Shown: piece by piece, positions 33,463-42,085 of the stretch
Layout: every line of letters begins with the position of its first letter
How positions within the stretch are numbered: the stretch's first letter is position 1
Assembly: GCA_020849765.1 (NCBI GenBank)
Contig: JADLAY010000031.1
Location: 1 to 64,000, forward strand
Direction of reading: 5' to 3'
DNA length: 64,000 bases
Source of the DNA: Anaerolineae bacterium
GTDB lineage: Bacteria; Chloroflexota; Anaerolineae; Aggregatilineales; Phototrophicaceae
Notes under the pieces: model-generated
Databases searched by the model: none
The model's input: only the letters and a program-made list of their open reading frames with translations
Told to the model about the DNA's origin: nothing
Program-made: the position numbers and the translations under genes

Positions 33463-34389
33463 TTGAAAGAGCCGACCAACAACGAGATTGCCGACCTCCT
33501 CGATCGCATCGCCGCTGTACTCGAAGTGCAGGACGCTAATCCGTTCCGCGTGCGTGCTTACCGGGACGGCGCGGCAATGATCCGCTTCCACGACCAACCG
33601 ATTGCGGATTACATCACCGAGAATCGGATCGATGACCTGACTGCACTGCCGAGTATTGGCGACGGCATCGCAGCCGTGATTGGCGAATTCGTCAAGACCG
33701 GACAATCCGACCTGCTACGCGAATTGGAAGCCGATGCCGGGCCGGAAGCGGTCTTGATCCAGGTGCCGGGGATTGGCAAAGAATATGCGAAGCGGATTGT
33801 CGAGCAGATCGGTGTGCAAAACCTGACTGAATTGGAGATGGCGGCTTACGATGGGAGTCTGGAAACGGTGCGTGGCTTCGGGCGTCGCCGGGTCGAAGGC
33901 GTTCGTGCCGCGTTGGCCGGGATGCTGAGTCATTCCGCGCGCTCGCGCCAGTTCCACCGCACAAACTCAGCCCCGGCGGATCAAAGCAATGTCCCTCGTC
34001 CATCGGTCGCGCTGCTGCTGGACATCGACGCTGAGTATCAAAGGCGCACGGCGGCCGGGGAGCTGCAGAAGATTGCGCCGCGTCGCTTCAACCCCGACAA
34101 TGAAGAATGGCTGTCGGTGATGCACGCCAGGCGCGATGGTTGGCGCTTCACGATCCTGTATTCCAACACGGCCCAGGCGCACCGGCTGCAAAAGGTGGAT
34201 GACTGGGTCGTCATCTACTATGAGCGTGATGGGATCGAGCAGCAGAACACGGTCGTCACCGAGACACTAGGTTCACTGACAGGCAAGCGCGTTGTTCGTG
34301 GGCGGAGCGTGGAGAATCAAGCCTACTACCGAGCGCAAACACAAGTGCGTGCTAAGGTCGACGGAAGCAAAGCTACCCTCCCTCACTAA
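33463..34389 (+). CDS. Helix-hairpin-helix DNA-binding protein (PolX N-terminal-like)
   Basis: 308 residues. TTG start supported by AGGAGG 6 bases upstream. Residues 1-155 match the N-terminal part of family X DNA polymerases: NEIADLLDRIAAVLEVQDANPFRVRAYRDG (8-kDa-like domain), then HhH motifs LPSIGDGIAAVIGEFVKTG, VPGIGKEYAKRIVEQIG and VRGFGRRRVEGVRAAL. No nucleotidyl-transferase or PHP domain follows. Instead a C-terminal segment (about 180-300) of unknown type contains WLSVMHARRDGWRFTILYSN and DDWVVIYYERDG. Probable DNA structure- or repair-related binding protein; the catalytic parts of PolX are absent. Confidence 0.82.
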   Translation: MKEPTNNEIADLLDRIAAVLEVQDANPFRVRAYRDGAAMIRFHDQPIADYITENRIDDLTALPSIGDGIAAVIGEFVKTGQSDLLRELEADAGPEAVLIQVPGIGKEYAKRIVEQIGVQNLTELEMAAYDGSLETVRGFGRRRVEGVRAALAGMLSHSARSRQFHRTNSAPADQSNVPRPSVALLLDIDAEYQRRTAAGELQKIAPRRFNPDNEEWLSVMHARRDGWRFTILYSNTAQAHRLQKVDDWVVIYYERDGIEQQNTVVTETLGSLTGKRVVRGRSVENQAYYRAQTQVRAKVDGSKATLPH

Positions 34390-34462
34390 CGGTTGTCGCC
34401 AGGAAGAATCAAAGTGCTCAGCGGGCGGCAAGACCCACTGAACACTCTCTGGCGCAAGGCGT

Positions 34463-35887
34463 TTAGTTGGTGCCCATCGCCTGATGAATCTCGGCGGGGC
34501 AGATGCCGCGCCCGTCGGTCTCGTCGTAGATCACGTCCATCAGGCACGACTCCAACGAGAAGGTGACGATGTGCAGGCAGTAGTGCGAGCCGGAGCCGCG
34601 CACAATGCCGGTGAAACGGCCTGAGATGTAGAACGGCGTAATCCTGTCGATGTTGAACTGCTCGTAGACCATATCCCCAAGCGGCCACTTGCGCGCAACA
34701 TAGTGATCGGACGCCGTCCGGCCAAAGGTGAAGCTCTGGCTGGCCGAGAGCGAGTAATCCATCCCGAAGAACGACAGCCCGGACGGATAGCCCGCCGGGT
34801 CGAGATGGATCATGTCGGTCAATTCGATGTAGTCGACCTCCTGCAACTGCCCCGCCCAGATATTCATCACGCAGTCTCCGGCGCTGGACTCACTGTTCAT
34901 ATCGAAGCGCCAGATGCCCGCGGGTGCAATCTGATCGTCGTCGGTCAGCGCTTCGAGCTTGCCGCTGTTGTTGCTGCGGCGCGGCGGACGATTGGCGATC
35001 TGTTCTTCTTCCTCGCCGAACAATTCGTCCAGCAGGCCATCGAACAGACTGCCATCCTCGGCGGCCTCGGGCGTCGGGCGCGGAGCGACGACCACCGTGC
35101 CATCTTCATTGCCGACGTAGGGCGTCCCCGGCGGCAGATCGATGCCCTGCCCCACGAGCACGGTGACATCACCATCTTCGCCCGCGACCGTGGCGTAATG
35201 CTCCAGCACTTCGACCGCGGCGCTGCCGTCCGTCTCGGCATTGACCAGCACGGTCGAACCCAACGAGAAGCTCCAGCCGTTGATCCAGAGCTGCGTCGGC
35301 AGATAGCCTTCGTCCGCCGGGGTCAGGTTCGGACTCTGGACGATGACGCCGTGCGGCAGTTCGTCGCCACAGGCCTGCTCCGCGGCCGTCGTCAGATTGA
35401 ACGCCTGCATCGGCGAGGGCACGCCATCTTCCCCCAGCGTCTCGTTAATCTGATCCTGCATTTCGGCGAGTTCCCCGTCTTCTTCGACGACTGTCGGATC
35501 GGGCAGCTGCTGCTGGAGACTGACGTCGCCCATTACGAACACGACACTGTTGTGTTCCGGCGCCGTGTCCGCTTGATTGAGCTGCAAGCGCATGACGGTC
35601 AGCGCCCAACTCGCGCCGCCGGTCTGAGTCAGGCTGTCGATGGCCGCGGCATCGATGCGGTCGCCGGGTTGGGCAAAGCTCGCGCCTGCATGATCGGCGG
35701 TCGGCACCAGCGTAGCGCTACCGCTGGCAAGGCAGGCTTGATTGCGCTCCAGGCCTGCGCAGTGCTCAGCCGCAGCCGCGACCGCCGCACGGAAGAGCGC
35801 CGGGCAATCGAGCGCCTGGGCGTAAGCGCTGGCGACGCCGAAGACGCCGACCAGCAGGGCATAGATCAGGATACGAACGGGCTTCAT
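34463..35887 (-). CDS. Secreted protein of unknown function, Cys-containing
   Basis: 474 residues from the ATG at 35887 (MKPVRILIYALL), preceded by AAAGGACT; an upstream ATG at 35905 has no ribosome site. Signal peptide ends near ASAYAQA. After it, LDCPALFRAAVAAAAEHCAG then LERNQACLASGSATLVPTAD and GDRIDAAAIDSL...WALTVMRLQLNQAD form a domain with a Cys trio that I cannot assign to a named family. The middle is acidic and low in complexity (about 295-330, LDELFGEEEEQ). The C-terminal ~140 residues are beta-rich with paired Cys (DCVMNIWAG, SHYCLHIV, ESCLMDV). Part of a run of leftward secreted-protein genes. Confidence 0.8.
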   Translation of the reverse strand: MKPVRILIYALLVGVFGVASAYAQALDCPALFRAAVAAAAEHCAGLERNQACLASGSATLVPTADHAGASFAQPGDRIDAAAIDSLTQTGGASWALTVMRLQLNQADTAPEHNSVVFVMGDVSLQQQLPDPTVVEEDGELAEMQDQINETLGEDGVPSPMQAFNLTTAAEQACGDELPHGVIVQSPNLTPADEGYLPTQLWINGWSFSLGSTVLVNAETDGSAAVEVLEHYATVAGEDGDVTVLVGQGIDLPPGTPYVGNEDGTVVVAPRPTPEAAEDGSLFDGLLDELFGEEEEQIANRPPRRSNNSGKLEALTDDDQIAPAGIWRFDMNSESSAGDCVMNIWAGQLQEVDYIELTDMIHLDPAGYPSGLSFFGMDYSLSASQSFTFGRTASDHYVARKWPLGDMVYEQFNIDRITPFYISGRFTGIVRGSGSHYCLHIVTFSLESCLMDVIYDETDGRGICPAEIHQAMGTN

Positions 35888-35923
35888 GACTTTGAGTCCT
35901 TTCATTGTCGTTGTTGATGTATG

Positions 35924-35957
35924 GGCGAGGCGTGCCCGCGAGAGAGCACACCTCGCC
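35924..35957 (-). terminator. Intergenic hairpin after the metalloprotease gene
   Basis: GGCGAGG and CCTCGCC, with inner GTGC/GCAC pairing, lie between the stop of the gene at 35969 and the start of the next. No T-run, so a processing hairpin or Rho-assisted terminator is more likely than a classical one. Confidence 0.45.
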
Positions 35958-35968
35958 GCGTTTGAAGC

Positions 35969-38900
35969 TCAGGAAGAGATGACCGGCAGGTGGCCGCAGT
36001 CGCCGCTGGTGCTGGCCGCCGCGCTGACCAGGCTCGTCTGAATCCACGTGTTGTTGTAGGCGAGCTGCCACCACGAGTTATCGGCCAGCCGTCCGATCAC
36101 CGCCGACTGCGCCCCCGACTGCAGTTCGTCGTAGATGTAGACCGTATCCACAATCGGCAGTTGGTAGACCAGCGCTTCACCGGTCACGGTGATCGTGCAC
36201 TGGCCACCCGCCGCTGGCGCTGGCTCGCGCTGCTGCGGCACGCTGCTCGTGCAGATGACGGTGCCGTTGGCGAAGGCCAGCATTTCCACCATCAGATTCG
36301 AGCCGCCGCCAATCGCCGCCGTGCTCACATCGATCGTGGCGTTGGTGTTCGGCGCGGGACTATCCCCCTGGAACAGCAGCGTATTGGTATCGCGGTCGAA
36401 GATGTTGATGCGATAGAACTGCGCCGCTGGAGCCGGGTCCCAGTAGAACGTCATCGGGCTGTTGCTCATGCCGCCGCTGGGCGACGTCAGCCGGAAGCCG
36501 CCGCAAATATCGGGCGTGGCGGTCGGCGCTGGCGGCGGCAGCAGAGTCGGAGCCAGGGCAGGCACCGGCGTGGATGTCGGCATCGCGCTTGCCTGCGCGG
36601 GCGGCGTGACCGCGACGATCGGCCCGCTGCCCGTCGGCGCGCACAGCGAGATACCGCCATATTCCAGCCCGATGCGCCCGCTGAAAGTGATCGACTCACC
36701 CGCGGCCATATCCGGGCGGAAAGCCATGCCGAGCGCGTAGTTCTGCCCACCCAGCGGACGCACACGCATGATGCGGGTGTCGGCGGCGTGGGTGTTGGCG
36801 AATGAGCGCCCGTCGCTATCCTGAATCCACGTCTGCACGCCTTCCGGCAGGCCATCGAGCGTGACGGTCATGAACGCGCCGCGCGGGTACCAGTCGATCC
36901 CCTGTCCCGTTCCCATCGAGATCGGCAGCGTTTCGTAGCCACCGGGATTGGTCGCGATTGTCACTTCGTAAGGCTGGCAGTCCGAGGTGAAGATGCCGCC
37001 CGTGTCGAAGACGGGGACAGGGATTCCTTGCATATCCGGGCGCGAAATGCCCTCGCTGCACGAGTAGGTGTCCTCGTCGTAGTAGTAGACGACTTCGCCC
37101 GGCTGATCGTCGTACGGATTGACGTCGATGTAGCCCTCGGCCACCCCCGTCATGTTGTCGCCCGTCGGGCAGATATCACAGGCATCGCCGAGCGGATCGT
37201 TATCGCTGTTCATCTGATCCGGGTTGAAGCTGCCGACGCAGTTGTCGTTGTCGTTGCTCCAGCCATCGGCGTCCTCATCCGGGTCACAGGCGTCGCCGTC
37301 CTGATCGACGTCGCTGTCGACGTTCGCTTGATCAGGGTTGGGATCAAACGGACAGTTATCGTCGAGGTTGGGCCAACCATCGTCGTCGAAATCGCCGTCT
37401 TCCGTCGGGTCACAGGCTGCGCCGACGCCGTTGAAGTTCGCATCCGTCTGTTCCGGGTTGTACAGAGTCGGGCAGTTATCCGCCAGCACCGTGCAATGGA
37501 CGCCGTCGCAGTAGGTCGGGATGCCGTCGTTATCGGGGTCGTTGCCGTCGAGCGGGTCACAGGCCGCGCCGTCACCATCGTTGTCCGCATCCATCTGCGA
37601 CGGATTCCAGACCGTCGGGCAGTTGTCGTTCACACCAAAGACACCATCCTGGTCGGGATCGTTGATGTTGACCTCTTCGATGCCGTCGCAGTTGACGTCG
37701 CCGTTGCCCAGCTCGACGGCGGCGAAGCCATTGCGCACGGCACACACGTCCTGCGCGGTGAAGCCGTACAGCGGGCGCCCGGCATTGATGATCTGCGGCG
37801 GATTGGCATAGAACCCGGCGACGGCGACCGCGATATCGCGCACGTCCATGAAGTCGCTGCCCTCGGTCACGGTGATAGTGACGCCGTAGAACAGGCGCAT
37901 CGCCTTGGGTTTGCCGATGCCGTTCACGGTGTAGGCGTTGAAGGGGCCGCCCTCGGCGATCAGATTGGCGGCGTGACCCAGGATCATGCTGTTGGCGTGA
38001 ACGGTGTTGCTCGTGCTGTATTCCGTCCACTGATCCGGCGCACCATTGGCCGCCGGGTTCGCCAGGTTCCAGTTCGAGCCGCTGCCATCAATCGTGCCCT
38101 CACCCATCGTCCAGTTACCGTCGGCGAAGGCGGGCATGATGTAGGCCAGCCCTTCATTGATGCTTTGCGCCATCCGGCTGCCGTAGAGCGTGCCTGCATC
38201 GCGGTATTCGATCACCCCGTGGGTGTATTCATGCACCATGCGGTCGAAGGCGACCTTGCCCGAACGAAACTGAATCAGATCACAGGTGAAGCCCGCCATC
38301 CAGTTGGCGTTATCCAGCCCGCCCACGCCGTTATCCGGGAAATTGGCGTGGACGTAGACTTCGAGATCGCCATCGTCATCGTCGAACGAAATCATGCCGA
38401 AATTGTCGCGGTAGAAATCGTAGGCATAATGCGACGCTTCCCAGGCCATCATGATCTCGGCGTTGTCTTGCCATTCTTCGTAGACGCCGTCTTCATCGCC
38501 GACCGCTTCGTCGTCATCCGTCCACCAGTAGCAGCCGGTCGTTTCGGCGTTGCTGCCATGCGCGTGTTCAAGGTCGAGGTCGAGATCGTCGTCCTGCGGC
38601 ATCCGGCTCTGCTGAGCGACGATCTCACCGGTATGCGCGTCGACCATGACGAAGGCTTCCGGCGCGAGCGTCTCCCAGACGAGATGCGGCTGCGAAGGCA
38701 GCGTCGGGTCGAACAGTGCCTCGTCGTAGATGCGCAGTTCTGGCGAGAACGGGATGTCCGCTTCTGCGTTATCGAGCGCCTCGCGAGCGAGAGCGCGGGC
38801 ATCAGCGAACGAGAGCGCCGGTCGTGGGTCGAGATCGACGTCCGCGATCATCGGGCTCGTCAGCAGGTTGCCCTGGGCAGCGTAGACCATGTCGCCCAAC

Positions 38901-39331
38901 ACGGTGACAGCGAGCTGCGCGCCTTCAACTTTGACGCCGCGGTACGTCTGCTCGAAGACGACCGTCTCTTCGCCTTCGTCCGTCAGCCCGGCGGTCGTGC
39001 GCACGTAGAGCGCCAGGTCCGGGTCATCTTGCAGGAACAGATCACGATACTGCTGGATGAAGTCCTGCGCCCGTTCGACCTGATTGGCACCGCGGGTCGG
39101 GAACATGCCCAGGATCGAGCGCGGGAAGCCACCGGCGCGGAAGCTGACCGCCGCCGGGATTTGCGAGGCGTCGACGAGACGCTGGTACGGGATCATCTGG
39201 GGGTCAACGTAATCGCTGACCGGTTCTGCGGTTTGTGCCTGCGCTGGCCGGATGTTACTCGCCGCGCCCGTCAAAATGATCAGGGCAAAGAGCAAACATA
39301 AGCCGCGCAGAGCATAGCGAATGCTTTGCAT
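35969..39331 (-). CDS. Secreted M4-like metalloprotease with TSP3 repeats and SH3-like tail
   Basis: 1120 residues. Signal peptide (1-33), FTP/PepSY-type propeptide (about 80-240, GVKVEGAQLAVTVLGDMVY...VMVDAHTGEIV), and catalytic domain with zinc motif HEYTH (367-371) and Glu393 in NEGLAYI, as in thermolysin-type M4 peptidases. From about 575 to 760 come calcium-binding thrombospondin type-3 repeats (DPDQDGVFGVNDNCPTVWNP, DNCPxxxNPDQxxxDxDxxGDACD). A Pro/Thr linker (about 935-960) leads to a Cys-bearing domain and a C-terminal SH3-like domain shared with the gene at 39443. The third zinc ligand spacing is slightly longer than in thermolysin. Extracellular protease or adhesion-protease. Confidence 0.92.
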   Translation of the reverse strand: MQSIRYALRGLCLLFALIILTGAASNIRPAQAQTAEPVSDYVDPQMIPYQRLVDASQIPAAVSFRAGGFPRSILGMFPTRGANQVERAQDFIQQYRDLFLQDDPDLALYVRTTAGLTDEGEETVVFEQTYRGVKVEGAQLAVTVLGDMVYAAQGNLLTSPMIADVDLDPRPALSFADARALAREALDNAEADIPFSPELRIYDEALFDPTLPSQPHLVWETLAPEAFVMVDAHTGEIVAQQSRMPQDDDLDLDLEHAHGSNAETTGCYWWTDDDEAVGDEDGVYEEWQDNAEIMMAWEASHYAYDFYRDNFGMISFDDDDGDLEVYVHANFPDNGVGGLDNANWMAGFTCDLIQFRSGKVAFDRMVHEYTHGVIEYRDAGTLYGSRMAQSINEGLAYIMPAFADGNWTMGEGTIDGSGSNWNLANPAANGAPDQWTEYSTSNTVHANSMILGHAANLIAEGGPFNAYTVNGIGKPKAMRLFYGVTITVTEGSDFMDVRDIAVAVAGFYANPPQIINAGRPLYGFTAQDVCAVRNGFAAVELGNGDVNCDGIEEVNINDPDQDGVFGVNDNCPTVWNPSQMDADNDGDGAACDPLDGNDPDNDGIPTYCDGVHCTVLADNCPTLYNPEQTDANFNGVGAACDPTEDGDFDDDGWPNLDDNCPFDPNPDQANVDSDVDQDGDACDPDEDADGWSNDNDNCVGSFNPDQMNSDNDPLGDACDICPTGDNMTGVAEGYIDVNPYDDQPGEVVYYYDEDTYSCSEGISRPDMQGIPVPVFDTGGIFTSDCQPYEVTIATNPGGYETLPISMGTGQGIDWYPRGAFMTVTLDGLPEGVQTWIQDSDGRSFANTHAADTRIMRVRPLGGQNYALGMAFRPDMAAGESITFSGRIGLEYGGISLCAPTGSGPIVAVTPPAQASAMPTSTPVPALAPTLLPPPAPTATPDICGGFRLTSPSGGMSNSPMTFYWDPAPAAQFYRINIFDRDTNTLLFQGDSPAPNTNATIDVSTAAIGGGSNLMVEMLAFANGTVICTSSVPQQREPAPAAGGQCTITVTGEALVYQLPIVDTVYIYDELQSGAQSAVIGRLADNSWWQLAYNNTWIQTSLVSAAASTSGDCGHLPVISS

Positions 39332-39372
39332 GGGTTCTTGTCCTTTGAGTGTGTACGTTGGGTCTCGAATGG

Positions 39373-39428
39373 GCTGCCTCTAATCGGCAGCGCGCTGGCC
39401 TGCGGGAGCCTTACGGTTGCTCCCGCAG
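39373..39428 (-). terminator. Two adjacent hairpins between secreted-protein genes
   Basis: GCTGCC/GGCAGC (39373-39391) and a strong CTGCGGGAGC/GCTCCCGCAG stem (39400-39428) lie in the 111-bp gap after the gene ending at 39443. No T-run follows leftward. Likely termination or mRNA-protection structures separating expression of the two genes. Confidence 0.5.
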
Positions 39429-39442
39429 ACAATGGTTAGAAT

Positions 39443-40747
39443 TTAGGGCCAGGCGACCAGTGGCAGATTGCTGCAGTTGCCGCGCACTTCACCGGCGGTG
39501 CCGAGTGCGTTCAGCCACCAGCCGCCGTAGCTGGTCTTCCACCAGGAGGGGTCGCCACTCCAGCGCCCGACCGGGATCATCTCGCCGCCCGCCTGCACCT
39601 GATCGTAGAGGTAGGCGACGTCGGCTTCCGGCTGGGCGTAGATGTACTCTGCCGCCGTGAACACGACATGGCACGGTTCGGACGACTGCGGCGGAGCCGG
39701 GGGCTGCGTCGGCATCGGTGGCGGCGGAGGCAGCGTCGGGACTGCGGTTGGCGGCAGCGGCGGCGGCACGATCACGGCCAGCGCACCACAGTTGCCATTC
39801 AGCGTGACCGCGACCGAGGCAACCCACCCTGACCAGATGCCGTAGACAACGTTGTAGAACGATCCATCCGGGGAGACACCGCTCACGAGCGCGCTCTCAC
39901 CCGCCGGGATGGCCGTGATGACCGGCGCGTTGGTGTTGGCCGTCTGGCGCAGATTGGCGCCGTTGGCGCTGTTCGGCGTCGCGCGGCAGCTGCTATCCGG
40001 CTGCGGCTCGGCCGTCACGATCGGCTGCGCGCTGGCGCCGCCCGCCTGGCAGCTGCCGACACTGGCGGCGACGAAGCAAATGGTGAACGATTCGGCGCCG
40101 GCGATACCGCTGTGCGTGACTTCCAGCTGATATTCCAGGTTGCCCGGCGCAATATGGATGCGAGCGCCCATCAGCAGCGAGTCGAGCATCGCCAGCTCGG
40201 AACCGGCAGCCGTTTCGGTCAGGCGCACGGCGACACCGCGCTGCGCCAGCCCGCTCTCGATGCTGAGATAGGCCGGTTCATTCAGCGCCACAAAGCGATA
40301 GATCGCTGCCGGTGCGTCGCGCTGGACCTCACCGCTCAGGCTGACGCCCGCGGCCAACTGCGCGATCGTGACCGGCGTTTCGCTTTGCACGACCAGCATG
40401 ATCGTGGTGGCCTCGGCGCTGAGCGTGCCGGTCTCGACGGTGTAATCCCCGGCATCGAGGAACGTCGTCAGCGTGACGACCGATTCGCCCGCTTCATTTG
40501 CTGCGGCGGCGATGGATTTGTCGCCCTGCCAGATCGTCAGCGTCGGCTGGGCGCTGGCGCCGATGGCTTGCAGCATGACCATGCTCGGCTGAGCGACAGT
40601 GTACGAATTACGCGCAGCGCTACCCGGCGCGACCTGCAAAATGGTCGGCTGGCCGAGCGCCAGGCTCGCCTCCGCTTGCGCATTCACGATTCCGCTGGCC
40701 GCCACCAGGAGCAGCAGCAGCGGGAGAACAACCTTCCAGAGTTTCAT
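39443..40747 (-). CDS. Secreted protein with PPC-like and two SH3-like domains
   Basis: 434 residues. Signal peptide ends near GIVNAQA. Residues 25-230 hold one or two PPC-like beta domains (FLDAGDYTVETGTLS; APGNLEYQLEVTHSG). Then an SH3b domain (about 245-320, NGANLRQTANTNAPVITAIP...GIWSGWVASVAV), a Pro-rich linker (about 325-352), and a C-terminal SH3-like domain (about 355-434, VAYLYDQVQAGGEMIPVGRW...WWKTSYGGWWLN). The last is homologous to the tail of the neighbouring metalloprotease (VYIYDELQSGAQSAVIGRL...WWQLAYNNTWIQ). Probably cell-wall or matrix associated; no enzyme motif. Confidence 0.85.
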   Translation of the reverse strand: MKLWKVVLPLLLLLVAASGIVNAQAEASLALGQPTILQVAPGSAARNSYTVAQPSMVMLQAIGASAQPTLTIWQGDKSIAAAANEAGESVVTLTTFLDAGDYTVETGTLSAEATTIMLVVQSETPVTIAQLAAGVSLSGEVQRDAPAAIYRFVALNEPAYLSIESGLAQRGVAVRLTETAAGSELAMLDSLLMGARIHIAPGNLEYQLEVTHSGIAGAESFTICFVAASVGSCQAGGASAQPIVTAEPQPDSSCRATPNSANGANLRQTANTNAPVITAIPAGESALVSGVSPDGSFYNVVYGIWSGWVASVAVTLNGNCGALAVIVPPPLPPTAVPTLPPPPPMPTQPPAPPQSSEPCHVVFTAAEYIYAQPEADVAYLYDQVQAGGEMIPVGRWSGDPSWWKTSYGGWWLNALGTAGEVRGNCSNLPLVAWP

Positions 40748-40760
40748 GACCTTTTTCGTC

Positions 40761-40988
40761 CTATTCCAGAGTCTTCACACCAATGAGTTTGAGATTGAGA
40801 TCGCGCAGTCGAGTCAGTACGCCGTGCAGCGCGGGTTGGTCAACGGCATAACCAGTGATCAGCGTCTCGCCATTGTCGAGCGGCGAAATCGCCCAGTTCG
40901 AGAACCAGACCGACCAGGCCGGGTCGACGTGGCCTTCCACGCGGATTTCATAGTGCGCCCCGCGTGATGAATGTGCTTGCGCTCCCAT
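40761..40988 (-). CDS. Small conserved protein, function unknown
   Basis: 75 residues, ATG at 40988 with GGAG 8 bases upstream. Reads YEIRVEGHVDPAWSVWFSNW, GETLITGYAVDQPALHGVLT and RLRDLNLKLIGV: an alpha/beta mini-domain of the sort often found as a stand-alone protein in Chloroflexota. No signal peptide, so cytoplasmic. Lies 13 bp upstream of the SH3-domain gene and downstream of repeat element A. Confidence 0.75.
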   Translation of the reverse strand: MGAQAHSSRGAHYEIRVEGHVDPAWSVWFSNWAISPLDNGETLITGYAVDQPALHGVLTRLRDLNLKLIGVKTLE

Positions 40989-41065
40989 GTTTCAGGTCTC
41001 CTTCAACAGGTTCCGTCTCCCATCAGCACGTCCTTGTTTGATGCTTTCACGATAGCCGTGGTGCC

Positions 41066-41124
41066 GGTTGAGGCGTACGATCCGAAAGGTGTAACTTGCG
41101 GGTTGATCCTGGTCGTACGCCTCA
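41066..41124. promoter_or_regulatory. Repeat element A (shared upstream element)
   Basis: A 47-bp sequence (41066-41112) matching 42039-42085 at 43 of 47 positions, beginning GGTTGAGGCGTACGATCC. Here its first part recurs inverted: TGAGGCGTACGA (41069-41080) and TCGTACGCCTCA (41113-41124), giving 12-bp arms. Located 78 bp upstream of the small gene starting at 40988. Shared position upstream of two leftward genes suggests an operator or promoter element. Confidence 0.65.
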
Positions 41125-41150
41125 GCAAGGGAAGATGGGATGTGGCCGTC

Positions 41151-41981
41151 CTAGCCCTCGGTGACCTGGACGAACACGCTACCGAGGCCGTAATCGCCCG
41201 CATTCGGCAGCAGCCGGTCGACGAAGAAGGCGTCCATCGTCACGACCAGGTACTCGCCGTCCTGCGGCAGGATCAAGGTGTCGAGCGGTTCATCTTCGGG
41301 GTCGTGCGTCATGCCGATGCGCGAGCCATCCGGCGCGAAGACGTGCACCATCAGGTACATCACGTCGTCACTGACTGCGTCCACACCGGCGATGGAATCC
41401 TGCTGGCCATCGAAGCTGAAGAAGCCAATCGGCTGCTCGGCGGTCAGCACGCGCTCTGTCTCGGCGCCCGTCGCAACCACGGACGCATCCAGCGCGCTCA
41501 TGGCGCCGTCGCTCGGCGGCGTGTTGCCCGTGAGGACGATCTCGTAAGGCTGCGGCATGGGCAGCGTCGGGCTGCTGGCAAGGACGTCGTCGAGATGCTC
41601 GTAGCTGGTTGCCAGCACGTAGTAGCGCCCGCTGTAGGGCAGCTCGAAATCGACCAGCTCGGAGTCGCCGAAGAAGACGTCTTCCGCGTCGTCGTTGTAA
41701 GCCAGGAACTCGCCACCGCTGCCGAGCAAGACCATGTACGAGTCGAAATCTCCGTGCATGTGCAGGCTGATGCTATCGCCCTGCGTGCCGTTGAAGGCGT
41801 ACAGGCGCGCGGTCACGTTGTCGGCGAATTGTTCCTGAACGGTGACGCCATCCTCAAGCAGAGTTGGCATGAAGGGGAGCGGGCTGGCCTCCTGCGCGGC
41901 AGCCACACCGGCGATCAACAAGACCACCCACAGACAGATGGTGAAGGCCGCGAGCCAGCGCCCGCGAAGCGTATCGAACAT
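41151..41981 (-). CDS. Secreted PPC-domain-like protein
   Basis: 276 residues from the ATG at 41981 (MFDTLRGRWLAAFTICLWVV), preceded by GAGAGG; an upstream TTG would add seven residues before the signal peptide. The signal peptide ends near VAAAQEA. Two beta-sandwich repeats with PPC-type features follow: DSISLHMHGDFDSYMVLLGS...ELPYSGRYYVLATSYEH and a second with VHVFAPDGSRIGMTHDPEDE...LPQDGEYLVVTMDAF. Extracellular; no catalytic motif. Lies between repeat elements A and B, directly downstream of the MalT-type regulator. Confidence 0.8.
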   Translation of the reverse strand: MFDTLRGRWLAAFTICLWVVLLIAGVAAAQEASPLPFMPTLLEDGVTVQEQFADNVTARLYAFNGTQGDSISLHMHGDFDSYMVLLGSGGEFLAYNDDAEDVFFGDSELVDFELPYSGRYYVLATSYEHLDDVLASSPTLPMPQPYEIVLTGNTPPSDGAMSALDASVVATGAETERVLTAEQPIGFFSFDGQQDSIAGVDAVSDDVMYLMVHVFAPDGSRIGMTHDPEDEPLDTLILPQDGEYLVVTMDAFFVDRLLPNAGDYGLGSVFVQVTEG

Positions 41982-42038
41982 AGTGGGACATCCTCTCTTC
42001 AAGTGCGAATGTGATGTCCCTACTATCGTTGGCTATCG

Positions 42039-42085
42039 GGTTGAGGCGTACGATCCTAAAGGTGTAGTTTGCGGGTTGATTCTGG
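42039..42085. promoter_or_regulatory. Repeat element B (shared upstream element)
   Basis: Copy of the 47-bp element found at 41066-41112, immediately after the stop codon of the MalT-type regulator and 58 bp upstream of the ATG at 41981. The inverted half present in element A is missing here. Candidate target of the neighbouring LuxR-type regulator. Confidence 0.62.

Noticed and set aside
37028..39301. A 757-codon open frame on the plus strand
   Set aside because: It lies antisense to the metalloprotease gene, whose domains are clear. Its translation is Val/Arg/Asp-rich with no family pattern, as expected of a mirror frame in GC-rich DNA. The same applies to long plus-strand frames at 34703-35917 and 52648-54006 and the minus-strand frame at 61800-63059.
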